Source of the DNA: Streptomyces sp. NBC_00878
GTDB taxonomy: Bacteria; Actinomycetota; Actinomycetes; Streptomycetales; Streptomycetaceae
Length of the DNA: 64,000 bases
Assembly: GCF_026341515.1 (NCBI RefSeq)
Contig: NZ_JAPEOK010000001.1
Coordinates: 3,038,001-3,102,000, forward strand
Direction of reading: 5' to 3'
This document shows positions 19,773-28,426 of the stretch, piece after piece. The number at the start of each line of letters is the position of its first letter. Position 1 is the first letter of the stretch. The notes below the pieces were generated by a model that was not told the origin of the DNA, did no database searches, and saw only the letters and a list, made by a program, of their open reading frames with translations. The position numbers and the translations under genes are program-made.

Positions 19773-19915
19773 TCAGTTGACCGTGGTCGTGCCGGTCAGT
19801 GTCGGGTCGGGGCCCTGGCCGTCGCGCGGCTTGGCGGTCAGGTGCCAGGTGTACGTATCCGTGACCCGGTTGCCGTCGCCCCACTTGCCGTCCCGGGAGG
19901 CGCGGACGCCGGCGG
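19773..19915 (-). pseudogene. 3' remnant of a secreted repeat protein
   Basis: The minus frame ending at TGA 19773 reads VRASRDGKWGDGNRV, TDTYTWHLTAKPRDGQG, then a TGTTTVN end. This resembles the C-terminal FlgD-like Ig domain of Streptomyces FG-GAP/secreted proteins (W-x-L-x-A...DG-G...TGT-x-TV). There is no start or N-terminal part: upstream sequence becomes a short tandem repeat. It is probably all that survives of a deleted gene. Confidence 0.5.
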
Positions 19916-19919
19916 CCCC

Positions 19920-19975
19920 GGGATCTGTAGTCCGCCGGGATCTGTAGTCCGCCGGGATCTGTGGTCCGCCGGGAT
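19920..19975. repeat. 17-bp tandem repeat
   Basis: The unit GGGATCTGTAGTCCGCC occurs three times (the third with one change), then a partial fourth GGGATC. It abuts the gene remnant on its 5' side and probably marks the deletion edge. Confidence 0.8.
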
Positions 19976-20119
19976 CGCGACGGTGGCGGTCGCACCGGTG
20001 GAGCGGTGCGGTGGCGCTACCGCGGGGAGGCGCAGGCCAGGTTGCCCGGAGCGGAGACGGCCCGGGCGGCGGATGCCATAGCGTGGTGGGCCCGCCGAGT
20101 GAGAGACCGAGCCGCAGCC

Positions 20120-20404
20120 ATGACCGAGTACCGCGTCCAGTTCACCGTCGAGGCCCGTACGACGTTCGACGCCCTGCCCGGAGAGCGCCGAGCCCAGTTG
20201 GACAAGGCGGTGCGCATACTGGCTCGTGACCCGTTCCGCAAGAACTCAACCGCCCAGCTGGGTCCGGACGAGCATCTACGCAAGGCCTACGTGGCCCCTG
20301 GCGTGATGCTGGAGTACATGGTGGCCGGCGCGATCATGGTCGTCGTGGTAGCGGAGATCTTCGACGAGAGCGCGTATCTGATCGACGAGGACGACGCCGT
20401 CTGA
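20120..20404 (+). CDS. RelE/ParE-like toxin, no visible antitoxin
   Basis: The 94-residue protein (MTEYRVQFTVEARTTFDALP, LDKAVRILARDPFRKNS, HLRKAYVAPGVMLEYMVAGAIMVVVVAEIFD) follows the RelE/ParE layout: an N-terminal strand, helical hairpin with LAxDP, then a basic strand and hydrophobic C-terminal strands. The ATG follows a GCATAGCGT-like -10 by about 30 bases. I saw no antitoxin gene on either side: gltX is convergent downstream and the remnant lies upstream. It may be a solitary or inactivated toxin, or another RelE-fold protein. Confidence 0.6.
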   Translation: MTEYRVQFTVEARTTFDALPGERRAQLDKAVRILARDPFRKNSTAQLGPDEHLRKAYVAPGVMLEYMVAGAIMVVVVAEIFDESAYLIDEDDAV

Positions 20405-20412
20405 CGAACGTC

Positions 20413-20451
20413 GTGAGGGGCGGCCCCCGCCATCCGGGGGCCGCCCCTCAC
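20413..20451. terminator. Bidirectional terminator
   Basis: A 16-bp perfect stem (GTGAGGGGCGGCCCCC and complement, 7-base loop) lies between the convergent toxin-like gene and gltX. Confidence 0.88.
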
Positions 20452-20461
20452 TCATGCTGAG

Positions 20462-21976
20462 CTACGCGGTCAGCTTCGCCAGCGTCGCGTCGATGCGGGA
20501 CAGCGTCTTCTCCTTGCCCAGGATCTCCAGGGACTCGAAGAGCGGCAGGCCGATCGTGCGGCCGGTGACGGCGACGCGGACCGGGGCCTGCGCCTTGCCG
20601 AGCTTGAGGCCGTGCTCCTCGCCGGCGGCCAGGACGGCATCCTTGAGGGAGTCGGGCGAAGACCAGTCGGCCGCGTCCAGCTTCTCGCGGGCCGTACGCA
20701 ACAGCGCGTCGCTGCCCTCCTTCATGGCCTTGGTCCAGGACGCCTCGTCGAAGACCGGCTCCGGCAGGAACAGGAAGTCGACGTTGTCCGTGATCTCGGA
20801 GAGGACCTTGAGGCGGGTCTGGGCGTGCGGGGCGATCGCGTCCCACTGGGCCTGGTCGAAGTCCTCCGGCGCCCAGGGCGCGAAGGGGGCCTTCAGCCAG
20901 GGGGCGCAGCGCTCGGCGAAGTCCTTCACATCCAGCAGGCGGATGTGGTCGGCGTTGATCGCCTCGGCCTTCTTGAGGTCGAAGCGGGCCGGGTTCGGGT
21001 TCACGTCCGTCACGTCGAAGGCCGCGACCATCTCGTCCATCGTGAAGATGTCCTGGTCGGCGGAGAGCGACCAGCCGAGCAGGGAGAGGTAGTTGAGCAG
21101 GCCCTCCGGGAGGAAACCGCGCTCCCGGTAGAGGTTCAGCGAGGACTGCGGGTCGCGCTTGGAGAGCTTCTTGTTGCCCTCGCCCATCACGTACGGCAGG
21201 TGTCCGAAGGCGGGCACCGACTTGGCGATGCCCAGCTCTGCCAGTGCCTTGTAGAGGGCGATCTGGCGCGGGGTGGAGGAGAGCAGGTCCTCGCCGCGCA
21301 GGACGTGGGTGATCTCCATCAGGGCGTCGTCGACCGGGTTCACGAGCGTGTAGAGCGGGGCTCCGTTGGCCCGTACGATCCCGTAGTCCGGGACGTTCTC
21401 CGGGAGGTACGTGATCTCGCCGCGGACCAGGTCCGTGAAGGTGATCGTCTCGTCGGGCATGCGGAAGCGGACGATGGGCGTGCGGCCCTCCGCCTTGTAT
21501 GCCTCGGTCTGCTCGGCGGTCAGGGCGCGGCAGTGGCCGTCGTAGCCGGACGGCTTGCCGGCGGCGCGGGCGGCGTCGCGGCGGGCGTCCAGCTCCTCCG
21601 TGGAGCAGTAGCAGTAGTAGGCGTGGCCCGCCTCCAGGAGCTTGGCCGCCACATCGCGGTAGATGTCCATCCGCTGTGACTGGCGGTACGGCTCGTGCGG
21701 GCCGCCGACCTCGGGGCCCTCGTCCCAGTCGAAGCCCAGCCAGCGCATCGAGTCGAGCAGCTGGCCGTAGGACTCCTCGGAGTCGCGGGCCGCGTCGGTG
21801 TCCTCGATGCGGAAGACCAGCGTGCCTTCGTTGTGCCGGGCGAACGCCCAGTTGAACAGGGCGGTACGGACCAGGCCCACGTGGGGGTTGCCGGTCGGGG
21901 ACGGACAGAAACGTACACGTGGGGGCACCCCCTGTCCGAGCGGAGTCGAGGACTTGGGGGAGTTCGCGTTAGCCAC
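20462..21976 (-). CDS. gltX: Glutamyl-tRNA synthetase (non-discriminating type likely)
   Basis: The 504-residue class I synthetase has the HIGH-like [30 protein letters not shown], and the KMSKS-like KLSKRD. It starts at GTG 21976, overlapping the FAH stop by 8 bases. Residues 4-19 ([16 protein letters not shown]) are encoded by a palindromic repeat and replace the few residues that normally precede VRFCPSPTG. Streptomyces lacks GlnRS, so this enzyme should also charge tRNA-Gln with Glu for GatCAB; both tRNA species are encoded 2 kb away. Confidence 0.96.
   Translation of the reverse strand: MANANSPKSSTPLGQGVPPRVRFCPSPTGNPHVGLVRTALFNWAFARHNEGTLVFRIEDTDAARDSEESYGQLLDSMRWLGFDWDEGPEVGGPHEPYRQSQRMDIYRDVAAKLLEAGHAYYCYCSTEELDARRDAARAAGKPSGYDGHCRALTAEQTEAYKAEGRTPIVRFRMPDETITFTDLVRGEITYLPENVPDYGIVRANGAPLYTLVNPVDDALMEITHVLRGEDLLSSTPRQIALYKALAELGIAKSVPAFGHLPYVMGEGNKKLSKRDPQSSLNLYRERGFLPEGLLNYLSLLGWSLSADQDIFTMDEMVAAFDVTDVNPNPARFDLKKAEAINADHIRLLDVKDFAERCAPWLKAPFAPWAPEDFDQAQWDAIAPHAQTRLKVLSEITDNVDFLFLPEPVFDEASWTKAMKEGSDALLRTAREKLDAADWSSPDSLKDAVLAAGEEHGLKLGKAQAPVRVAVTGRTIGLPLFESLEILGKEKTLSRIDATLAKLTA
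21919..21963. repeat. Palindromic repeat inside the gltX 5' end
   Basis: On the minus strand the element runs CTCCCCCAAGTCCTCGA, CTCCGCTCGGACAGGGGG, TGCCCCCACG. Its hairpin arms pair CCCCC/GGGGG and GTCC/GGAC. The core resembles the repeat at 9413-9475. It keeps the gltX frame open and lies within the ribosome-entry region. Confidence 0.75.
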
Positions 21977-22757
21977 GCTTGATCACCTTGTTGGTGAGAG
22001 TGCCGATGCCTTCGATGGTGACGGCGACCTCGTCGCCGACAGTGAGGGGGCCGACCCCCGCGGGGGTGCCCGTGAGGATCACGTCGCCGGGGAGCAGCGT
22101 CATGGCCTCGGTGATGTTGACGATCAGGTCCTCGACGGAGTGGATCATCTCGCTGGTGCGGCCCAGCTGGCGCTGTTGGCCGTTGACCGTGCACATGATG
22201 GTCAGGTCGGACGGGTCGAGGTCCGTCTCCACCCAGGGGCCGAGCGGGCAGGAGGAGTCGAAGCCCTTGGCCCGGGCCCACTGCTTCTCGCGCCGCTGGA
22301 CGTCGCGTGCGGTGACGTCGTTGGCGCAGGTGTAGCCGAGGATGACGTCCTTGACGCGCTCGCGCGGGACCTCGCGGCACATCCGGCCGATCACGACGGC
22401 CAGCTCGGCCTCGTGGTGCACCTCGTTCGAGAAGGAGGGGTACGCGATCTCGTCGCCGGGGCCGATCACCGAGGTGGACGGCTTGAAGAAGGCGAACGGG
22501 GCGTCGGGCACCTCGTTGCCCATCTCCCTGGCGTGCTCCGCGTAGTTGCGGCCGAAGGCCACGACCTTGTTGGGGAGCATGGGCGGCAGGAGCCGGACCT
22601 TGCTCAGCGGGACCTTCGTGCCGGAGAGCTCGAAGTCCGTGAACGGATGGCCCTTGATGATGTCGAGCACGAGCCCGTCGGTCGACCCAGGAGGGCTCTC
22701 GCCCTCGACCGCGCCGAACGCGACGTTGCCGTCGATGGAGAACCTGGCGATGCGCAC
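21969..22757 (-). CDS. Fumarylacetoacetate hydrolase family protein
   Basis: The 262-residue protein has the FAH fold: [31 protein letters not shown], the metal ligands in [13 protein letters not shown], and a C-terminal [18 protein letters not shown] with the catalytic loop. Members hydrolyse, decarboxylate or hydrate acylpyruvate-like ring-cleavage products; the exact substrate is not readable. The start is GTG 22757. It overlaps gltX by 8 bases, a pairing I recall from other Streptomyces. Confidence 0.92.
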   Translation of the reverse strand: MRIARFSIDGNVAFGAVEGESPPGSTDGLVLDIIKGHPFTDFELSGTKVPLSKVRLLPPMLPNKVVAFGRNYAEHAREMGNEVPDAPFAFFKPSTSVIGPGDEIAYPSFSNEVHHEAELAVVIGRMCREVPRERVKDVILGYTCANDVTARDVQRREKQWARAKGFDSSCPLGPWVETDLDPSDLTIMCTVNGQQRQLGRTSEMIHSVEDLIVNITEAMTLLPGDVILTGTPAGVGPLTVGDEVAVTIEGIGTLTNKVIKRG

Positions 22758-22865
22758 GAGATGCCTGCGCCCCTCACTGAGCTGGCTGAAGTCGGACGCT
22801 CCAGGCTAACTCGGGGAGGGGCGCGGCCTCGCGTGTATTGCGGGTGGGCGGGGCGAGGGGAGGGG

Positions 22866-23051
22866 CTACTCCGCTGCCATGGCCGCGACCGGGATGTCCA
22901 TCAGGATCGTGCGCCGGGGGTTGGCGGTGTTCGCGGGGAGCTCGACGGAGTGCTCCTGCTGCTCCGGCGTACGCAGCTCTTCGGCGTCCGCCAGGTGCGC
23001 CAGGGTGGTGCGTCGCGGGTTGGCTATGTTGCGGAACATCGTCGTCTTCAT
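22866..23051 (-). CDS. Small ORF with two ANPRRT motifs
   Basis: The 61-residue ORF has strong G/C third-position bias, which supports it being a real gene. IANPRRTTL lies near residues 9-17 and TANPRRTIL near 42-50, separated by an acidic linker (LADAEELRTPEQQEHSVELP). There is no signal peptide, no cysteine, and no clear Shine-Dalgarno before ATG 23051. It lies 108 bp upstream of the FAH gene on the same strand. It is not a family I recognise; a peptide with duplicated short recognition sequences (RiPP precursor, docking peptide) is speculative. Confidence 0.6.
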   Translation of the reverse strand: MKTTMFRNIANPRRTTLAHLADAEELRTPEQQEHSVELPANTANPRRTILMDIPVAAMAAE

Positions 23052-23656
23052 CTGCGGTTTCGGGCCCTGTCGTTACGGGCGCCGCGCGGGGTCAAGAACC
23101 GCCGCATGGGCGCGGGTTGTCGGATTTGCCATCCCTGTAAAGCGCCAGGCTAAACATGCAGGTCCCTGGCGAACGCGTGAAGACGCTGTGATCACCGTGT
23201 GAGTTTCCTCACTAGCTAGCAGGCAAATCGGTCAATTCAGACCCCCAACTCCCCATGCCGAAACGGACATTGCCCCACCGAAGGCACTATTCCTCTCCTG
23301 ATCATGAAGACTGGGACACCACTTATCTGCCATTGACTCGTACACCTGTGTCCGTTATCGATGGAATCGCTTTCCACATCCTGTAACACGGTCTTCACTC
23401 GGTGTCACGATGGTCACAGCATGACCCATGGGCCTTGTTGGAGATCCGGCACTGTGCTGGAATTCCACGGACCGCCGCGGGATTCAACCGGCGCGCAAGG
23501 GGCGCAACGCAGCGCCGAGTGGCGGCGGGAATTACAGGGGGACCTGCGCCGGTCACTCACGACCACACCTGGGGGCGCGTTCAGGGCGCTCCCAAGACGC
23601 CGACACCGTCTCGCCGTTCACGCGGAGAGGCGCCTGGTCCAGAGGTTGCGACGCTA
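23052..23656. other. 605-bp gene-free region upstream of cvn1
   Basis: A frame is open upstream of cvnA1 from 23402 but its sequence is low-bias and not family-like. The region is locally AT-richer (23190-23420) than its surroundings, fitting promoter DNA. Features seen are GTGAG-TTTC-CTCAC and CTAGCTAG near 23200-23220 and a GTAACACGGTC stretch at about 23380. No promoter could be assigned with confidence. Confidence 0.5.
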
Positions 23657-26600
23657 GTGCAGGGACGTTTCAAGAGGGATGGCAGCGCTTCGGCGGAGCC
23701 GGAGCCGCACGGCGGGACCGGCACCGGTTCCTCGCCCCAGCACGCCCAGAACCCAGGACCGGCGCAGGCCGGCGACAACGGTGAGCGCTCGTCGCGCACC
23801 GGTGCGCCCATGGGAGTCCAGGGCAAGGGCGGTCCGAACGCGGTGAACGGCGGCCCGGGTAACCCACCCGCCGCACCGCCCACGGCAAAGAGCCCCAGTG
23901 GCCCCGGCTCGCGAATAGCCCTGCGCAACTGGCGCATCTCCACGCGTCTGGTGTCGCTGCTCGCGCTGCCCGTGGTCGCCGCGACGTCGCTGGGTGCCTT
24001 CCGCATCAGCGACACGATGGACGAGATCCAGCAGCTCGAGAACATGAAGCTGCTGACCGACATGACGAAGCAGGCGACCGAGCTCGCCTCCGCGCTCCAG
24101 GAGGAGCGCGACAAGTCGGCCGGTCCGCTCGCCAACGGCACGAAGGCGTCCGACTTCACCGTCAAGGGCGTCCGCGACAAGTCGGACCGTGCGCGTGCCG
24201 CCTTCATGGAAGGCACCCACGAGCTCGACGACGCGGGCGACGACGAGAACCTCGACGGCGTCCGGGACAACGTGGTGGCCATCGCCACCCAGCTGAACAC
24301 CCTGAGCGGCATCCGCAACAACGCCTTCCAGGACAACCGGAACTCCTCCCAGTCGATCGAGGCGTACCACCGGCTCATCGACCAACTGCTGGGCCTCTCC
24401 CAGGACATGGCCGAGGCGACCAGCAACCCGGAGATGATCCAGCGCACCCGCGCCCTGGCGGCCTTCTCCACCGCCAAGGAGTACGCGTCGATCCAGCGCG
24501 CGGTCATCGCCGCGGCCCTGCCGGCCACCGACGCCACGTACGGCAAGCTCTCCGAGAACGACCGGCAGTACGGTCTGTCCGCCTTCGAGAACCAGAAGGC
24601 CGAACTCACCAGCTTCGCCAGCATCTACGAGGGCAACTCGCGCGAGCTGACGAAGACGCTCGACGAGCCGAGCCCGACCATCAAGGCGGCCGACACCTAC
24701 GCCGAGCGCGTACTGCGGCGCCAGAACGGTCTGCAGCTGCGCGACAAGCGCTCGTACCTGGACTGGGTGGACGCCGACTCCGCCAAGTACCTGCAGATGT
24801 CGAACATCGAGCTGACGCTGCTCAACGAGATGGAGCAGAAGGCCCGTGAGCTGCGCAACGAGGCCGAGCAGGAAGCGATCATCTCCGGTGCGCTGATCCT
24901 GCTGGTGCTCGGTGTCTCGCTGGTCGGCGCCTTCGTGGTGGCCCGCTCCATGATCCGCTCGCTGCGCCGTCTCCAGGACACCGCGACGAAGGTCGCCCAG
25001 GACCGGCTGCCCGAGCTGGTCAAGCAGCTGTCCGAGTCCGACCCGCAGGACGTCGACACGTCCGTCGAGTCGGTCGGTGTGCACTCCAAGGACGAGATCG
25101 GCCAGGTGGCCGCGGCCTTCGACGACGTGCACCGCGAGGCCGTTCGACTGGCCGCCGAGCAGGCGCTGCTGCGAGGCAACGTCAACGCGATGTTCACCAA
25201 CCTCTCGCGCCGCTCCCAGGGCCTCATCCAGCGTCAGCTGTCGCTCATCTCCGAACTGGAGTCCCGCGAGGCCGACCCGGACCAGCTGTCCTCGCTGTTC
25301 AAGCTCGACCACCTCGCGACCCGCATGCGCCGTAACGGCGAGAACCTCCTGGTGCTCGCCGGTGAAGAGCCCGGCCGCCGCTGGACCCGCCCGGTCCCGC
25401 TGGTCGACGTGCTCCGTGCCGCCGCCTCCGAGGTGGAGCAGTACGAGCGCATCGAACTGGCCGCCGTGCCGACGACCGAGGTCGCCGGCCGCGTGGTCAA
25501 CGACCTCGTGCACCTGCTCGCCGAGCTGCTGGAGAACGCCACCTCGTTCTCCTCCCCGCAGACCAAGGTCAAGGTCACCGGTCACGCGCTGCCCGACGGC
25601 CGCGTACTGATCGAGATCCACGACACCGGTATCGGCCTCTCGCCCGAGGACCTCGCGGCGATCAACGAGCGGCTCGCCTCGCCGCCCACCGTGGACGTCT
25701 CGGTCTCCCGCCGCATGGGTCTGTTCGTGGTCGGCCGGCTGTCCCAGCGCCACGGCATCCGCATCCAGCTGCGTCCGTCCGACTCCGGTGGTACGACCGC
25801 GCTGGTCATGCTGCCCGTCGATGTCGCCCAGGGCGGCAAGAAGGTTCCGGGCAACAAGCAGGGCCAGGGTGCCCCCCTCAGCGGCGGTCCGGCCGCCGCG
25901 CAGGCCGCGGCCGGTGTCGCGGCGGCCCGTCGGGGCGGTGCCGGAGGCGGTCCCGCCCTCGGCGCCGGCGGCGGCAACGGCGGACGGCTCAACGCCGGAC
26001 CGCAGCGCGGCCAGGTCGGTGCCGGTACCGCTCCGCGGGCCGCGCTGCCCAGGCCGGACGCGGGCGGTCACCCGGGCGGACCGGGCGGAGCGCGCGGTCC
26101 TCAGACTCCCCCGCCCCCGCAGGGCAGGCCGGCTCCGGCCGGTGCCGGTGCCGCGCAGGGCTTCCAGTCCACGGGCACGGGCGGACAGCAGGGCTTCAAC
26201 GGTTTCGGCAACAGCTCCGGTCAGCAGGACCTGTTCGGTGGCGGACGCGACACGATGGGCGGCAACAACCGCGGCCCCGTGCCCCCGCCGCCCCAGCAGC
26301 GTCCGACCAACGGCGACCAGGGCCGTCGTCCGCAGCCGCCGAAGCAGCCGCAGCTGCCGCCGCTCGGTGGTCCGCGTGCCGAGCTGCCCGGCGGCAACCC
26401 GCAGCCGCGCGTGCCCAGCTGGAGCGACGACAACGCGCAGCCGCCGGTGCCGCGTTCCTCGATGGACACCCCGCGCGGCCACGACGAGGTGGACGCCACC
26501 TCGCAGATGCCGCGGATCAGCGACCACCGGGGCCCGGGCTCGCCCGCGTCCACCTCGGAGTTCCCGCGGATCGAGGACCGTCAGGGTCACGGTTCCACGG

Positions 26601-27502
26601 GTGAGTACCCGCGACCGGACTACGACGCCCCGCGTTCCGGCGCGGGTGCGCCGCAGGGCACCGGGCAGTTCGTCCGCCCGGACGTCTTCGGTCAGCCGAA
26701 TCCTTCCGGCACGGGTCAGAACCCCTCCTCCGGCGGCCAGTACAACCGCCAGGACCCCGCTTCCACCGGCCAGTTCGCGATGCCCGGCTACGACGCCGGC
26801 TCCACCGGTCAGTACGCGGCGCCGGGGCAGGACGTTCAGCAGAACGACACCGGCCGGTTCCCGACGCCGAACCACGGCGAGCGGCAGGGCGGTGACACCG
26901 GGCAGTTCGAGCGTCCCGGCACCAACGGCAGTCGGCCGCAGCGTCCGCAGCAGCCCCCGCAGCCGCGTCGGCGTCCCGCGCTCCCCCAGGAGCCCGAGGC
27001 GCTGCCCCCGGCGACGGGTCCCGGCGACGGACGTACGCCGCTGTACGACACCCTGGAGACCAACTGGTTCAACCAGGCCCAGGCCGCCAACAGCCAGAAC
27101 GGCAGCGGCCAGACCAATGGTCAGGCCGTCAACGGCGAGCAGGCTCCGCAGCAGCCCGCGCAGGCTCCGACGCCCCCACAGCGTCCGGTGCCCACCGCGT
27201 CCGCGTCCGCCTCCTGGCGGACCACCCCCAATGACGAACTCGGCCGACAGGCAGAGCGGGTACGCCAGCCCTCCGCGGGTGGCGTGACCGTCTCGGGTCT
27301 GCCGCGCCGGGTCCCCCGCGCGAACCTCGTCGCGGGGACGGCTCAGCAGCAACAGCACCAAACCGGTCCGCAGGTCTCGCGTGCGCCCGATGACGTACGC
27401 GGCCGGCTGACCAATCTTCGTAGGGGCATCCAGCAGGGCCGGCAGGCCGGTACCGGCCAGACCGGCAGCTTCCCCAGCCCCACTCACCAGCAGGAGCGTT
27501 AG
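23657..27502 (+). CDS. cvnA1: Conservon sensor kinase-like protein CvnA (first copy)
   Basis: The start is GTG 23657 (VQGRFKRDG, the usual N-terminus), giving 1281 residues. Layout: basic Gly/Pro-rich N-terminus; membrane segment ~95-118 (RLVSLLALPVVAATSLGAF); extracytoplasmic nitrate-sensor-like helical domain to ~405; second membrane segment ~408-432; HAMP-like region; a dimerisation region with LDHLATRMRRNGENLLVLAG; HATPase with the N-box HLLAELLENA (N627) and DTGIGLSPEDL. From ~720 on a disordered Gly/Pro/Gln tail carries repeated TGQF/TGQY units. It ends in a block also present in the second copy. CvnA proteins are thought to anchor a CvnB-C-D complex at the membrane. Confidence 0.92.
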   Translation: MQGRFKRDGSASAEPEPHGGTGTGSSPQHAQNPGPAQAGDNGERSSRTGAPMGVQGKGGPNAVNGGPGNPPAAPPTAKSPSGPGSRIALRNWRISTRLVSLLALPVVAATSLGAFRISDTMDEIQQLENMKLLTDMTKQATELASALQEERDKSAGPLANGTKASDFTVKGVRDKSDRARAAFMEGTHELDDAGDDENLDGVRDNVVAIATQLNTLSGIRNNAFQDNRNSSQSIEAYHRLIDQLLGLSQDMAEATSNPEMIQRTRALAAFSTAKEYASIQRAVIAAALPATDATYGKLSENDRQYGLSAFENQKAELTSFASIYEGNSRELTKTLDEPSPTIKAADTYAERVLRRQNGLQLRDKRSYLDWVDADSAKYLQMSNIELTLLNEMEQKARELRNEAEQEAIISGALILLVLGVSLVGAFVVARSMIRSLRRLQDTATKVAQDRLPELVKQLSESDPQDVDTSVESVGVHSKDEIGQVAAAFDDVHREAVRLAAEQALLRGNVNAMFTNLSRRSQGLIQRQLSLISELESREADPDQLSSLFKLDHLATRMRRNGENLLVLAGEEPGRRWTRPVPLVDVLRAAASEVEQYERIELAAVPTTEVAGRVVNDLVHLLAELLENATSFSSPQTKVKVTGHALPDGRVLIEIHDTGIGLSPEDLAAINERLASPPTVDVSVSRRMGLFVVGRLSQRHGIRIQLRPSDSGGTTALVMLPVDVAQGGKKVPGNKQGQGAPLSGGPAAAQAAAGVAAARRGGAGGGPALGAGGGNGGRLNAGPQRGQVGAGTAPRAALPRPDAGGHPGGPGGARGPQTPPPPQGRPAPAGAGAAQGFQSTGTGGQQGFNGFGNSSGQQDLFGGGRDTMGGNNRGPVPPPPQQRPTNGDQGRRPQPPKQPQLPPLGGPRAELPGGNPQPRVPSWSDDNAQPPVPRSSMDTPRGHDEVDATSQMPRISDHRGPGSPASTSEFPRIEDRQGHGSTGEYPRPDYDAPRSGAGAPQGTGQFVRPDVFGQPNPSGTGQNPSSGGQYNRQDPASTGQFAMPGYDAGSTGQYAAPGQDVQQNDTGRFPTPNHGERQGGDTGQFERPGTNGSRPQRPQQPPQPRRRPALPQEPEALPPATGPGDGRTPLYDTLETNWFNQAQAANSQNGSGQTNGQAVNGEQAPQQPAQAPTPPQRPVPTASASASWRTTPNDELGRQAERVRQPSAGGVTVSGLPRRVPRANLVAGTAQQQQHQTGPQVSRAPDDVRGRLTNLRRGIQQGRQAGTGQTGSFPSPTHQQER

Positions 27503-27925
27503 TTGAGCCAGATGAGCCAGGCGGCACAGAACCTCAACTGGTTGATCACCAACTTCGTTGACAACACCCCCGGGGTGTCCCACACCGTCGTCGTTTCCGC
27601 CGACGGCCTCCTCCTGGCGATGTCCGAGGGCTTTCCGCGCGACCGCGCCGACCAGCTCGCGGCAGTCGCCTCCGGACTTACCTCACTCACGGCCGGTGCC
27701 TCCCGGATCTTCGAGGGCGGCACAGTCGCCCAGACGGTCGTCGAGATGGAACGCGGCTTCCTCTTCCTGATGTCCGTCTCGGACGGGTCGTCCCTCGCGG
27801 TCCTGTCCCACCCGGACTGCGACATCGGCCTTGTCGGCTACGAGATGGCTCTGCTCGTCGATCGTGCGGGGGCGGTACTCACGCCGGATCTGCGCGCCGA
27901 GCTCCAGGGCAGCCTGCTCCACTAG
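27503..27925 (+). CDS. cvnB1: Roadblock/LC7 protein CvnB (first copy)
   Basis: The 140-residue roadblock/LC7-fold protein (LNWLITNFVDNTPGVSHTVVVSADGLLLAMSEG...RADQLAAVASGLTSLTAGA) corresponds to MglB-like regulators of small GTPases. I chose TTG 27503 because GGAG at 27492-27495 is correctly spaced for it; the ATG at 27512 is too far (16 bases). It follows the cvnA1 stop directly. About 93% of residues (130/140) match the second copy. Confidence 0.92.
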   Translation: MSQMSQAAQNLNWLITNFVDNTPGVSHTVVVSADGLLLAMSEGFPRDRADQLAAVASGLTSLTAGASRIFEGGTVAQTVVEMERGFLFLMSVSDGSSLAVLSHPDCDIGLVGYEMALLVDRAGAVLTPDLRAELQGSLLH

Positions 27926-28027
27926 CCAGTTCCACCGAACGACCGAACAATCCGTCCGGCCGCCCTCCCCCCACCGGCCCCGTCAGACGGCACGACTGCC
28001 CGACCTGCTGTCCCGCCCGGAGGATCA

Positions 28028-28426
28028 ATGACCCCGCCCACCGCCTCTCATGATCCGTACGCCCAGCCGTACGAGGATGAGGGCGACCAGCCGCTGGTAC
28101 GTCCGTACGCGATGACCGGCGGCCGGACCCGGCCGCGCTACCAGCTCGCCATAGAGGCACTGATCAGCACCGCGGCCGACCCGGCCGAGCTGATGGGGCT
28201 GCTTCCCGAACACCAGCGGATCTGCCACCTCTGCCGTGAGGTGAAGTCGGTCGCCGAGGTGTCGGCCCTGTTGTCCATGCCCCTGGGTGTGGCACGCATT
28301 CTCGTCGCGGACCTCGCGGAGGCCGGACTCGTCGCGATCCACCAGCCGGGTGGCGACGAGAGCAACGGCGGCGCCCCGGACGTGACACTGCTCGAAAGGG
28401 TGCTCAGTGGACTTCGCAAGCTCTGA
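28028..28426 (+). CDS. cvnC1: DUF742 protein CvnC (first copy)
   Basis: The 132-residue protein starts at ATG 28028 after GGAGGATCA. It has a short Pro/Asp-rich N-terminus, LVRPYAMTGGRTRPRYQLAIEAL and a winged-helix-like core, LPEHQRICHLCREVKSVAEVSALLSMPLGVARILVADLAEAGLV, typical of DUF742. CvnC is thought to bridge the roadblock protein and the GTPase. The 3' end overlaps cvnD1 by 20 bases. Confidence 0.92.
   Translation: MTPPTASHDPYAQPYEDEGDQPLVRPYAMTGGRTRPRYQLAIEALISTAADPAELMGLLPEHQRICHLCREVKSVAEVSALLSMPLGVARILVADLAEAGLVAIHQPGGDESNGGAPDVTLLERVLSGLRKL

Noticed and set aside
18823..19995. 390-codon minus-strand frame spanning the HAD gene and remnant
   Set aside because: Out of frame with the clear HAD motifs and Arg/Pro-rich.
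23402..23656. 85-codon extension of cvnA1
   Set aside because: No coding bias or conservation I recognise; the usual VQGRFKRDG start is at 23657.
23654..27583. 1309-codon minus-strand open frame across cvnA1
   Set aside because: Antisense shadow of a high-GC gene; composition is Arg/Gly/Leu-rich with no domain, and the plus strand has a full family match.
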